Assembly: GCA_027001345.1 (NCBI GenBank)
Contig: JALTMS010000268.1
Location: 1 to 5,609, forward strand
Source: Acidobacteriota bacterium
GTDB taxonomy: Bacteria > Acidobacteriota > Polarisedimenticolia > J045
Length of the DNA stretch: 5,609 bases
Direction: 5' to 3'
The position numbers and the translations under genes were made by a program. Position 1 is the first letter of the stretch, and the number at the start of each line of letters is the position of its first letter. The notes under the pieces are model-generated. The model saw only the letters and a list, made by a program, of their open reading frames with translations, was not told the DNA's origin and did not search any database. Of the stretch, positions 1 through 5,609 are shown piece by piece.

Positions 1-250
1 CACCATCGGGCCACGCGGGGACCAGGCCCCGCGACTCGACCACCAGGATCCCCGCCAGCAGGATGCCCACGGGAATCCCGACGAACAGACCGCTGAGCGC
101 GGCGATGCGCAGACTCGCCCCCCAGCGCCGCCAGCCGCTCCCTCCGAGGTCGAGAAAGATCCTTTCGAGGGGCGTCTTGAGATAGCCGCGTTCCTCGAGC
201 GCGCGCCGAACCCCCTCGTAGTCGTCCCGATCCCGGCCCGGTGCGTTCAC
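1..250 (-). CDS. Membrane protein of unknown function, 5' part only (runs off left edge)
   Basis: The frame is open from a GTG at 250 down to the window edge, giving 83 codons without a stop. The GTG overlaps the TGA stop of the prenyl synthase upstream as GTGA, which is a classic translational-coupling arrangement and the reason for choosing this start. The first 45 or so residues are charged and probably cytosolic, with a segment reading EERGYLKTPLERIFLDLGG. A Trp/Arg-rich patch (GWRRWG) comes next, followed by a hydrophobic stretch at about residues 52-72 (LSGLFVGIPVGILLAGILVV) that looks like one transmembrane helix. Positive charges before the helix favour a cytosolic N-terminus. I do not recognise the family. 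Coupling to a prenyl synthase suggests a role in isoprenoid or membrane lipid metabolism, but that rests on context alone. The remainder of the protein lies outside the window. Confidence 0.72.
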   Translation of the reverse strand, partial: MNAPGRDRDDYEGVRRALEERGYLKTPLERIFLDLGGSGWRRWGASLRIAALSGLFVGIPVGILLAGILVVESRGLVPAWPDG

Positions 251-1137
251 TTGTCCCGCTGCCCGACGAAGCGGGCGATGGCCGTCAGTGGCTCGGCTCG
301 CTGTCCGAGTGCCGAAAGGCTTTCGACAGCGGTCTCGACCAGTTCGTCGGCCAGGCGCCGCGCGCCCTCGACCCCGGCGAAGGCGACGAAACTGGTGCCC
401 GCGGAATCGCGGCCCACATCCTTGCCGGTCAGCTCGGGATCGCCGACCGCGTCGAGCAGATCGTCGGTGATCTGGAAGGCCAGCCCCAGATTCTTGGCCC
501 AGGCCTCGAGGGCCGCCAGCTCTGCGGCGCCGGCACCGGAAACCCGGCCGGCCTCCACCGCGCAGGCGATGAACAGACTGCCGGTCTTCATCGCGTGGAT
601 CCGCTCGAGTTCCGCCAGTTCCGGTGACTGTTCCCCGGCCGCCAGATCGAGAGCCTCCCCGGCGATCATGCCGTCCTCTCCCACCGCAGCCGCCAGAGCC
701 CGGATGGCCATCGAGCCGTCGTCGGGCCCGATCCAGCGGGTCCGCGCCGCCCCACCGAGGTGCCGGTAGGCGGCGTTGAGCAGCCCGACAGCAGCGAGAA
801 TCGCCGTCGACTCGCTGAAGGCCAGATGCGCCGCCATCGCGCCCCGGCGCCGGCGGGCATCGTCGAACGATGGCAGATCGTCGAGAATCAACGAGGAGGC
901 ATGGATCATCTCGGCGGCCACCGCCAGGGGCATCACGTCGCGCCGCTTGCCGCCGAGGACCTCGCAAACCGCCAGGCAGATGATCCCTCGCAGGCGCTTG
1001 GCGGGCAGCAGCAGGGTGTAACGCATCGCCTCGACCAGTCGCCCGGGATCCGGGTGGCGCGGAGGCAGGGCCTGTTCGATGGCCTTTTCGACCCACCGTC
1101 TGCGCTGATCGAGATAGCTGCCGAGGTCCACGCCCAT
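247..1137 (-). CDS. Trans-prenyl diphosphate synthase, probably geranylgeranyl diphosphate synthase (IspA/CrtE family)
   Basis: This 296-residue cytosolic enzyme should condense isopentenyl diphosphate with allylic diphosphates to make the C15/C20 precursors of quinones, carotenoids or other isoprenoids. The first aspartate-rich motif is DDLPSFDD at residues 86-93, the bacterial form with two extra residues, followed by RRRRG. The second is DDLLD at 225-229, with K239 and D244 after it. The isopentenyl-binding K47 and R50 (AKRLR) and the HAMKTG motif at 181-186 are present, and length is normal for the family. Residues 81-85 (SSLIL) before the first motif and AILAAVGLL at 112-120 resemble CrtE more than E. 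coli IspA. The small Ser five places before the motif suggests a C20 product (inference). Small deviations are KRLRG instead of KRLRP and GEALDL instead of GQALDL. The ATG at 1137 was chosen for the SD-like GGTGGAG just upstream, although spacing is only 3 bases. An in-frame GTG at 1146 with AGAGG ten bases upstream is the alternative start. Confidence 0.93.
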   Translation of the reverse strand: MGVDLGSYLDQRRRWVEKAIEQALPPRHPDPGRLVEAMRYTLLLPAKRLRGIICLAVCEVLGGKRRDVMPLAVAAEMIHASSLILDDLPSFDDARRRRGAMAAHLAFSESTAILAAVGLLNAAYRHLGGAARTRWIGPDDGSMAIRALAAAVGEDGMIAGEALDLAAGEQSPELAELERIHAMKTGSLFIACAVEAGRVSGAGAAELAALEAWAKNLGLAFQITDDLLDAVGDPELTGKDVGRDSAGTSFVAFAGVEGARRLADELVETAVESLSALGQRAEPLTAIARFVGQRDK

Positions 1138-1239
1138 CCACTCCACCCGAGGATTGCCTCTCGGGGATCTTGTACTCCGCCGCCCCGCGGCGCCACTTCC
1201 GGCGTGCTCCTCCGGGCCCTGAAACCTACATTTCCATGC
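1138..1239. promoter_or_regulatory. Divergent intergenic region between prenyl synthase and ZU5/RlpA-like gene
   Basis: These 102 bases separate two divergently transcribed genes and should therefore hold promoters for both directions. I could not find a convincing -35/-10 pair on either strand. TTGCCT at 1154-1159 has no good -10 at the right distance. The only relatively AT-rich patch is around 1221-1237. A short GC hairpin (CGCCG/CGGCG, 1178-1182 with 1188-1192, 5-base loop) is present but carries no recognisable regulatory signature. The role is inferred from gene orientation only. Confidence 0.4.
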
Positions 1240-2433
1240 GTGAAAGGCTGGACCGCACAGCGGAGGCAATCCGCCCTGGCGGTGATCATCACGATCGTCA
1301 TCGTCGGCGCCGGATTCATCCTCTTCGGACCACGCCTTTACCAGGCGGTGTCCCGGGTGTCGCCGGAATCCGACGAGCAGAATCGACCGCTGCCGGTGCC
1401 CTCCGGCACCTTCCAGCGCGGGCCGGGGGCGGAAATCCTCGCCACCATGGACAAGATCGACCGCACGAGCGTGAGGATCCGCGCCGATCGGGGTGGCGCG
1501 CTGATCTCTCCCGATGGGGCCGTACGCCTCGAGGTCCCCCCCTTCGCCCTGACCCGAGACATGGATGTGGAGATCGTCCGCTACGCGGTCGAGGGCGAGG
1601 ACGTGATCGACGCCTTCGTCTACGATCTCCAGCCCGATGGTCTGCGCCTCCAGCGACCGGCCAAGCTGAGCATGGCTCTGCCGCTGGGCTACCAGCCGGA
1701 CGAGGTGGAGGTCAGTGTCTACGACCTGGCCAGCGCTGCATGGGTTCGCGAACCGGATCAGCAGTTGGCCCCCGACGGCGACCGCCTGCTGGCCCGCCTG
1801 GCCCATTTCTCGCTGCGCCGGCTGCGCATCCGTCCCGGACTTCGTTTTCCTTTCGAACCGCACCACGGGCGAGCGACCTTCTACCTCGAATCGGACGCGG
1901 GCAACAACTTCGAACGCTACCTCGAGGGCCGCTGGACCGCTGTCCGGCGGCGGACCCGCACTTACCGCGAGTTGATGCGCATCGGGCGCCTGGGCCGGAT
2001 GAGCCTGATCTCCAGCGGGCGGCTCCGGGCGATCACTGCCGCGCGCCCGGCGCCGATGGTCTTCCTCGACGAGCGGCGCACCGCCGCGATGCCCGCCGGC
2101 GCCCCGGAGGCGATCACGGGATGGGTCCGCGTGCGCCGCCTCGATGCGCGGGGTGAGCCCACCGGCGAAGAAGTCGTCGTGCGCATCAACGACTACGGCC
2201 CCGGCCCGGCACCCCGGCGGGCGGGGGTGATCATCGATCTGTCTCGCTCGGCGATGGAAGCCCTGGGCCTCGAGTGGGGGCGCGATTTCGGCCTGGCCGA
2301 CGACAATCCGGATCTGGCCTGGATCCGGCTCGACAGCCGGGCCGAAGCGCAGCCCGTGCTGCACTACCTGCCGGTGGAAATCGAGGCCTACGACCCCCAG
2401 CCCCGCCAGGCTCCCTCCTGCCGGCTATGGTAG
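1240..2433 (+). CDS. Membrane-anchored ZU5-like plus RlpA-like double-psi beta-barrel protein
   Basis: With the chosen GTG start the protein has 397 residues. Residues 1-10 carry K2, R8 and R9. A hydrophobic helix (about 12-30, ALAVIITIVIVGAGFILF) follows and probably anchors the protein with its body outside the membrane; there is no lipobox. A Pro-rich linker leads to a ZU5-like domain at about 76-195, shown by GGALISPDGAVRLEVPP at 85-101, a central YDLQPDGLRLQRPAKLSM stretch and a closing HFS at 189-191. The C-terminal half resembles RlpA: GRATFY at 210-215 (RlpA GxASWY), TAAM at 281-284 (RlpA TAAH), VVVRINDYGP at 312-321 with D318, and IIDLSRSAMEALGL at 331-344. RlpA proteins bind or cleave peptidoglycan glycan strands, so a cell-wall role is likely. 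The barrel is divergent: the TAAH His is Met, and two insertions widen the spacing. No start has a good SD; GTG at 1204 and at 1282 are alternatives. The next gene starts 31 bases downstream, probably in one operon. Confidence 0.82.
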   Translation: MKGWTAQRRQSALAVIITIVIVGAGFILFGPRLYQAVSRVSPESDEQNRPLPVPSGTFQRGPGAEILATMDKIDRTSVRIRADRGGALISPDGAVRLEVPPFALTRDMDVEIVRYAVEGEDVIDAFVYDLQPDGLRLQRPAKLSMALPLGYQPDEVEVSVYDLASAAWVREPDQQLAPDGDRLLARLAHFSLRRLRIRPGLRFPFEPHHGRATFYLESDAGNNFERYLEGRWTAVRRRTRTYRELMRIGRLGRMSLISSGRLRAITAARPAPMVFLDERRTAAMPAGAPEAITGWVRVRRLDARGEPTGEEVVVRINDYGPGPAPRRAGVIIDLSRSAMEALGLEWGRDFGLADDNPDLAWIRLDSRAEAQPVLHYLPVEIEAYDPQPRQAPSCRLW

Positions 2434-2449
2434 GATCCCTGCCCCTTTT

Positions 2450-2460
2450 CAGGTAGGTGG
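2450..2460 (+). promoter_or_regulatory. Ribosome binding site for HprK-like kinase gene
   Basis: The stretch CAGGTAGGTGG lies in the 31-base gap and ends four bases before the ATG at 2465. The AGG repeats resemble AGGAGG at spacings of 4 to 7 bases. It supports the ATG at 2465 as the start. No separate promoter is visible in this short gap, so the kinase gene is probably cotranscribed with the gene before it. Confidence 0.55.
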
Positions 2461-2464
2461 CCGG

Positions 2465-3370
2465 ATGAACGAAATCGATCCGCGCAGATTCACCACGTCC
2501 CACGGCAGCGGCGAGCAAGTCCCGCCGGGAAAGGTGGATGTCGATCTTCAGCTCGGGCCCCTGCGGGTACGGTTGATCGATCTACCCACCAGCTACGAGC
2601 CCTTCGTCCGCGAGCACTACGATCCGTTCTGCTCGCTGGCCGAGACCACCGAGCCGGCGGACCTCCAGGTGCAGTGCCGGGAGGTACCGGAAGCACTCGT
2701 CGTTCCCCTGCCCCCTCCGGGAGGGGGAACGGTGCTCGAGTTGCACGACCGGGGGGAAGGTTGCTACCGGATCTGCTCCCACTGGCAGGATGGCCGGGTC
2801 TGGCCCGGCGAGGGGCGCGGTGAGATCGTCCTCTCTTCCCGTTCCTACATCCCCTTTCGCATGTCCGTCGAAAACTACCTGCGCATCGCCTCCCAGTTGA
2901 TGCTGATCGATCGCGGCGGCTTCCTGATGCATACCGCCGGCATCCTCGACGATGGCAAGTGCTACCTGTTCTTCGGGCCCTCCGGGGCGGGCAAGTCCAC
3001 AGCCACCGCCAATTCGGCCCCCCGGGCCGCGCTCTCCGACGACATGGTGCTGATCGATGTCTCCGGAGACGTTCCCCAGGCCCATGCGGTGCCCTTCTTC
3101 GGTGCGTTCCCGCCCCGCGAGAGGGTACGTGGCGCCTTCCCCATCGCCGTGGCCTGCCGCCTGCGTCAGGCCCCCGAAACCCGTCTCGAAAGACTGTCCG
3201 CCGCGCGGGCGGTGGCCACCATTTCGGCCAGCGTTCCCTTCGTTCACGAACTCGGCCTGCCCCACGAGGGTCTGACCGAACGGGTCACGCGCCTGTGCGG
3301 GGCTGTGCCCGTCTGCGACCTGCACCTGACGCCGAGCCCCGACTTCTGGACCCTGCTCGAGGAGTTCTAG
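2465..3370 (+). CDS. HPr kinase-like (HprK/PEP carboxykinase fold) P-loop protein
   Basis: This is a 301-residue soluble protein. The nucleotide-binding core carries the Walker A motif GPSGAGKST at 171-179 (K177). A His in LMHTAG (H156) lies 15 residues before it, at the place of the catalytic His of HprK. ALSDDMVLI at 189-197 holds an Asp pair (D192, D193) that matches the metal-binding region of HprK. The VENYLRIASQLML segment before the core and the ending PVCDLHLTPSPDFWTLL are typical of the HprK-related proteins found beside PqqD-like or RiPP genes, a group that includes the lasso-peptide serine kinases. The N-terminal ~140 residues are the poorly characterised front domain of such proteins. 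Family knowledge suggests ATP-dependent phosphorylation of a serine in a protein or peptide, but the substrate cannot be read here. No ptsH, PqqD, B1/B2 protease or precursor gene lies in the window. The gene follows the ZU5/RlpA-like gene by 31 bases, so its substrate could relate to the envelope (inference). HprK proper is the alternative, but the local motifs fit the related group better. Confidence 0.85.
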   Translation: MNEIDPRRFTTSHGSGEQVPPGKVDVDLQLGPLRVRLIDLPTSYEPFVREHYDPFCSLAETTEPADLQVQCREVPEALVVPLPPPGGGTVLELHDRGEGCYRICSHWQDGRVWPGEGRGEIVLSSRSYIPFRMSVENYLRIASQLMLIDRGGFLMHTAGILDDGKCYLFFGPSGAGKSTATANSAPRAALSDDMVLIDVSGDVPQAHAVPFFGAFPPRERVRGAFPIAVACRLRQAPETRLERLSAARAVATISASVPFVHELGLPHEGLTERVTRLCGAVPVCDLHLTPSPDFWTLLEEF

Positions 3371-3433
3371 CCACCGTCTACTGATCGGCACCCGTCGCGT
3401 GGTCGGCGTAGAGCCGATGAACGATCCGAGTCA
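3371..3433. other. Convergent intergenic gap with weak inverted repeat
   Basis: The kinase gene (plus) and uvrC (minus) end 63 bases apart facing each other, so a transcription terminator would be expected. The only candidate is a 6-bp inverted repeat, ATCGGC at 3384-3389 with GCCGAT at 3413-3418. The loop is 23 bases, with a possible weak inner CCG/CGG pairing, and there is no T-run on either side. This is too weak to call an intrinsic terminator; Rho-dependent termination is equally possible. Confidence 0.3.
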
Positions 3434-5236
3434 TCACTTCTGCTCCCGGTCCAGACCCTCGCGCAAGCGTCGGGCTCGTGCTGGACCAATCGCTGCACTC
3501 AGCGCCTCGATGGAAGCTTCGCGCACGGCTCGGATCGATCCGAACTGTTCGAGCAGGCGCCGCGCGGTGACCGGCCCCACCCCGGGCAGCTCGCTCAGTT
3601 CGCTCTTCAGCCGGCTCCGGCGCCGGGCCTTGCGGTGATGGTGCAGGGCGAAGCGATGGGCCTCGTCGCGCACCTGCTGCAGCAGACGCAGTGCCGGCTC
3701 GGAACGATCGACGAGCAGCGGTGCGGCCTGGTCGGGCAGGAAGATCTCCTCCTCGCGCTTGGCCAGGCCCGCTGCGGCCAGGGCATCGAGGCCGAGTTCC
3801 ACCAGCGCTTCCCGCGCCGCCGCCAGTTGCCCCCGGCCGCCGTCGATCAGCACCAGATCCGGTAGTCGGCGGCCCTCTCGTTGCAGCCGTCCGTAACGTC
3901 GCCGCACCACCTCCCGCAGGGCCTGGTAGTCGTCGCCACCACGGGCGTCACGAATGGCGTAGATCCGGTAGTCGGCCTTCTTCGGACGCCCCCCCTCGAA
4001 GACCACCATCGAGGCGCGGGGCGCCTCGCCCTGAAAATGGCTGATGTCGAAGCCCTCGATGCGGAACGGCGCAGCATCGAGGCCGAGCAGATCCCTCAAC
4101 CCCTCGATGGCCTGCACGCCGAGAGCATGGGGGGCGCGAAAGCGGGCTTCGAACAGTAGCTTGGCGTTGGCCGAGACCAGGTCGAGGAAACGCCGTCGTT
4201 CCCCACTGCGCACTGCGGCCAGACGCACCCGGTGCCCGGCCTGGTGGCGGAGGAAGTCCTCGATCAGGGGCCGGTTCGCCGGCAAGCGTGGCAGGACGAT
4301 CTCGGCCGGCACATCCTGATCGACATAGAAGCGGGCCAGCACGAAGTCGTAGAGTTCTTCGGGCGGTGGAGCCGGGTCGAAGGTGAACTCCCGCCGGCCG
4401 ATCACCCGACCCCCACGCATCCGAAACAACTCCACCGCGGCCTGGTCGTGCAGCCGGTACTCGGACCAGAAGTCGATGTCCTCCAGCCCCACCGAAGTCA
4501 TCTGCCGGCGGGAGGCGAGGGTCTCGATCGAGGAGATCATGTCGCGCAGGCGCGCGGCGCGCTCGAAGGCCAGCTCCGCGGAGGCGGCTTCCATCTGCGA
4601 TCGCAAGATCGCCACCAGCTCCTCGTTGCGACCCTCGAGAAAGAGCTTGACCTGCTCGACCCGCGCGGCGTACTCGGCGGGGTCCGCCTTTCCCGCGCAG
4701 GGCGCCAGGCACTGGTCGAGGTGGTAGTACAGACAGGGCCGCTGCCGTCCATCGAAGGGCAGGTGACAGTTGGCCACCTGGAAGAAGCGAGGCACCAGGC
4801 GCAGGGTGCGCCGAGCGTAGGAGGCGGGCAGGAAGGGACCGTAGGTCAGATCCTTGCCGGTGCGGGGGCGGCGCACGAGCTGAACGCGCGGAAAGCGTTC
4901 GCTGATCGTCAGGCGCAGGTAGGGAAAGCTCTTGTCATCTCGCAGCAGAACGTTGTAGCGCGGCCGGTGCTCCTTGATCAGGTTGCTTTCGAGGATCAGT
5001 GCTTCGACCTCACTCGAGGTGAGGATCAGATCCACGTCGCGAATCTCGGCCACCAGCGCTTCGGTACGCGGCGGATGCTGGGCGCTGGGCTGAAAATAGG
5101 AGCGTACGCGCGGCCGCAGGGATTTGGCCTTGCCCACGTAGAGCACCTTCCCCTGCGCGTCGAGAAAGCGATAGCAGCCCGGACCGTCCGGCAGCCGCTC
5201 GAGCTTGTCGGCCAAGGCGGCAGGCACTTCCTTCAT
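3434..5236 (-). CDS. uvrC: UvrABC system protein C (excision nuclease subunit)
   Basis: UvrC makes both incisions around a DNA lesion after UvrA/UvrB recognition in nucleotide excision repair. The 600-residue protein is full length. The GIY-YIG domain has GCY at 20-22, YVGKAK at 33-38 and Glu-rich SSEVEAL at 74-80, and serves the 3' incision. Four cysteines at 157, 168, 176 and 180 (CxLPF...RPCLYY...QCLAPC) match the cluster shown to bind [4Fe-4S] in UvrC. The UVR motif (about 204-238, AFERAARLRD) contacts UvrB. The RNase H-like 5' nuclease keeps D397 (GFDISHFQG), D465 (LIDGGRGQL) and H527 (DEAHRFA). A helix-hairpin-helix pair (about 546-595, LPGVGPVTARRLL) binds DNA. The ATG at 5236 is preferred because GGGAGAG lies 9 bases upstream. 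A GTG at 5260 would add eight residues but lacks a clear SD and would lie 20 bases from the uvrB stop. It follows uvrB by 44 bases, so one operon is likely. Confidence 0.97.
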   Translation of the reverse strand: MKEVPAALADKLERLPDGPGCYRFLDAQGKVLYVGKAKSLRPRVRSYFQPSAQHPPRTEALVAEIRDVDLILTSSEVEALILESNLIKEHRPRYNVLLRDDKSFPYLRLTISERFPRVQLVRRPRTGKDLTYGPFLPASYARRTLRLVPRFFQVANCHLPFDGRQRPCLYYHLDQCLAPCAGKADPAEYAARVEQVKLFLEGRNEELVAILRSQMEAASAELAFERAARLRDMISSIETLASRRQMTSVGLEDIDFWSEYRLHDQAAVELFRMRGGRVIGRREFTFDPAPPPEELYDFVLARFYVDQDVPAEIVLPRLPANRPLIEDFLRHQAGHRVRLAAVRSGERRRFLDLVSANAKLLFEARFRAPHALGVQAIEGLRDLLGLDAAPFRIEGFDISHFQGEAPRASMVVFEGGRPKKADYRIYAIRDARGGDDYQALREVVRRRYGRLQREGRRLPDLVLIDGGRGQLAAAREALVELGLDALAAAGLAKREEEIFLPDQAAPLLVDRSEPALRLLQQVRDEAHRFALHHHRKARRRSRLKSELSELPGVGPVTARRLLEQFGSIRAVREASIEALSAAIGPARARRLREGLDREQK

Positions 5237-5245
5237 CGCTTCGCG

Positions 5246-5252
5246 CTCTCCC
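5246..5252 (-). promoter_or_regulatory. Ribosome binding site deciding the uvrC start
   Basis: On the minus strand GGGAGAG ends nine bases before the ATG at 5236. If translation began at the upstream GTG at 5260, this sequence would lie inside the coding region and no comparable site would serve that GTG. It is therefore the main argument for the 600-residue form of UvrC. Confidence 0.5.
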
Positions 5253-5280
5253 GGCTCCACTCCGGATCGCTGACTGCGGG

Positions 5281-5609
5281 CTAGCGAGGCGCCAGAGCCT
5301 CTTTCTCCCGCAGCGCTCGGATCCGATCACGCAGTTCCGCAGCCTTTTCGAACTCCAGTTTCGAAGCGGCCTCGTACATCTCCGCCTCGAGTTGGGTGAT
5401 GGCCCGAACAATGTCTTTCAGGCTCATCGGAGCATCCTCCCCGACCGTCGCGGGAACGCTTAGGTAGTCCTTCTCGTAGACCGACCCGAGCACCTCTTCG
5501 ATACGCTTGACGATCGAGGCTGGAGTGATTCCCATCTTCTCGTTCCAGGCTCGCTGCCGACTACGGCGGCGCTCGGGCTCGCCGATCGCGTGCCGCAGAG
5601 CGGGGGTGA
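5281..5609 (-). CDS. uvrB: UvrABC system protein B, C-terminal 108 residues (gene runs off right edge)
   Basis: UvrB is the DNA-damage-verifying helicase-like subunit that loads at the lesion and recruits UvrC. The frame stays open past the internal ATG at 5535 to the window edge. The upstream residues read ALRHAIGEPERRRSRQ and AWNEKMGITP, matching the conserved UvrB segment AI-x-E-x-x-RRR-x-x-Q...YN-x-x-x-GITP. The protein therefore starts outside the window and the ATG at 5535 is not a gene start. SIVKRI and VYEKDYLSVP follow. The C-terminal UVR domain (about residues 62-101 of the visible part) contains LEAEMYEAASKLEFEKAAE and LRDRIRALR and forms the coiled helix pair that binds the UVR domain of UvrC. 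The stop is TAG at 5283-5281. Adjacent uvrB-uvrC in the same direction means both subunits are probably made from one transcript. SOS (LexA) control cannot be judged because the promoter is outside the window. Confidence 0.95.
   Translation of the reverse strand, partial: TPALRHAIGEPERRRSRQRAWNEKMGITPASIVKRIEEVLGSVYEKDYLSVPATVGEDAPMSLKDIVRAITQLEAEMYEAASKLEFEKAAELRDRIRALREKEALAPR

Noticed and set aside
241..769. Plus-strand open frames (241-627 and 251-769) over the prenyl synthase
   Set aside because: They are antisense to a gene with both Asp-rich motifs and carry no family signal of their own.
1178..1192. GC-rich hairpin CGCCG/CGGCG in the divergent intergenic region
   Set aside because: Five-base GC stems are expected by chance at this base composition; there is no T-run and no operator-like symmetry.
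1170..2156. Plus-strand open frame starting with ATG codons in another frame over the ZU5/RlpA-like gene
   Set aside because: Its translation is Arg/Pro/Gly/His-rich without motifs, while the neighbouring frame shows ordered ZU5 and RlpA motifs.
1138..2364. Long minus-strand open frame continuing upstream of the prenyl synthase, antisense to the ZU5/RlpA-like gene
   Set aside because: The prenyl synthase family begins at about 1137. The upstream extension has low-complexity Arg/Gly/Pro/His-rich composition and matches no family, whereas the plus strand encodes recognisable ZU5 and RlpA motifs. It is a GC-driven shadow.
2582..3391. 269-codon minus-strand open frame opposite the HprK-like gene
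   Set aside because: It lies wholly antisense to a gene with clear Walker A and HprK motifs, and its translation is Gly/Arg/Gln/His-rich without domain signals.
3384..3418. Possible intrinsic terminator between the convergent genes
   Set aside because: The stem is only 6 bp with a 23-base loop, and no T-run follows on either strand.
4232..5284. 350-codon plus-strand open frame opposite uvrC
   Set aside because: UvrC on the other strand is unmistakable over the full length. The plus-strand translation resembles nothing and has the composition of an antisense frame in GC-rich DNA.
5281..5535. Stand-alone 84-residue protein with a UVR domain
   Set aside because: The frame continues upstream of the ATG with the conserved UvrB segment (AIGEPERRRSRQ, AWNEKMGITP), so this is the tail of UvrB and not a small UVR/McsA-like protein.

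Overview
The window is GC-rich bacterial chromosome (about two-thirds G+C by eye) and densely packed: six protein-coding genes, two of them cut by the window edges, with no gap longer than about 100 bases. I see no tRNA, rRNA, CRISPR array, insertion sequence or phage gene. GTG starts are probably used by at least two genes. The gene set (uvrB-uvrC in tandem, a geranylgeranyl-type prenyl synthase, an HprK-like kinase, a ZU5/RlpA-like surface protein) would fit a high-GC Gram-negative lineage such as Acidobacteriota or a deltaproteobacterium-like group. That placement is an impression, not something the sequence proves.

Left part, minus strand (1-1137): a short-chain trans-prenyl diphosphate synthase (1137 to 247) is followed by a membrane protein of unknown function whose GTG start overlaps the synthase stop codon (GTGA). 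The membrane protein runs off the left edge, and the two are almost certainly translationally coupled.

Middle part, plus strand (1240-3370): two genes 31 bases apart diverge from the synthase. The first encodes a membrane-anchored envelope protein that joins a ZU5-like domain to a divergent RlpA-like double-psi beta-barrel. The second encodes an HPr-kinase-like P-loop protein of the group often found beside PqqD-type or RiPP genes, but no such partner is in view here.

Right part, minus strand (3434-5609): the nucleotide excision repair pair, with the C-terminal 108 residues of UvrB entering from the right edge and followed 44 bases later by a complete UvrC. The UvrC has its GIY-YIG, four-cysteine, UVR, RNase H-like and helix-hairpin-helix parts all intact. 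UvrB ends in a UVR domain that is known to dock onto the UVR domain of UvrC.

The most novel item is the ZU5 plus RlpA-like fusion and its pairing with the orphan HprK-like kinase. The repair genes and the prenyl synthase are ordinary housekeeping genes with a few informative residues.
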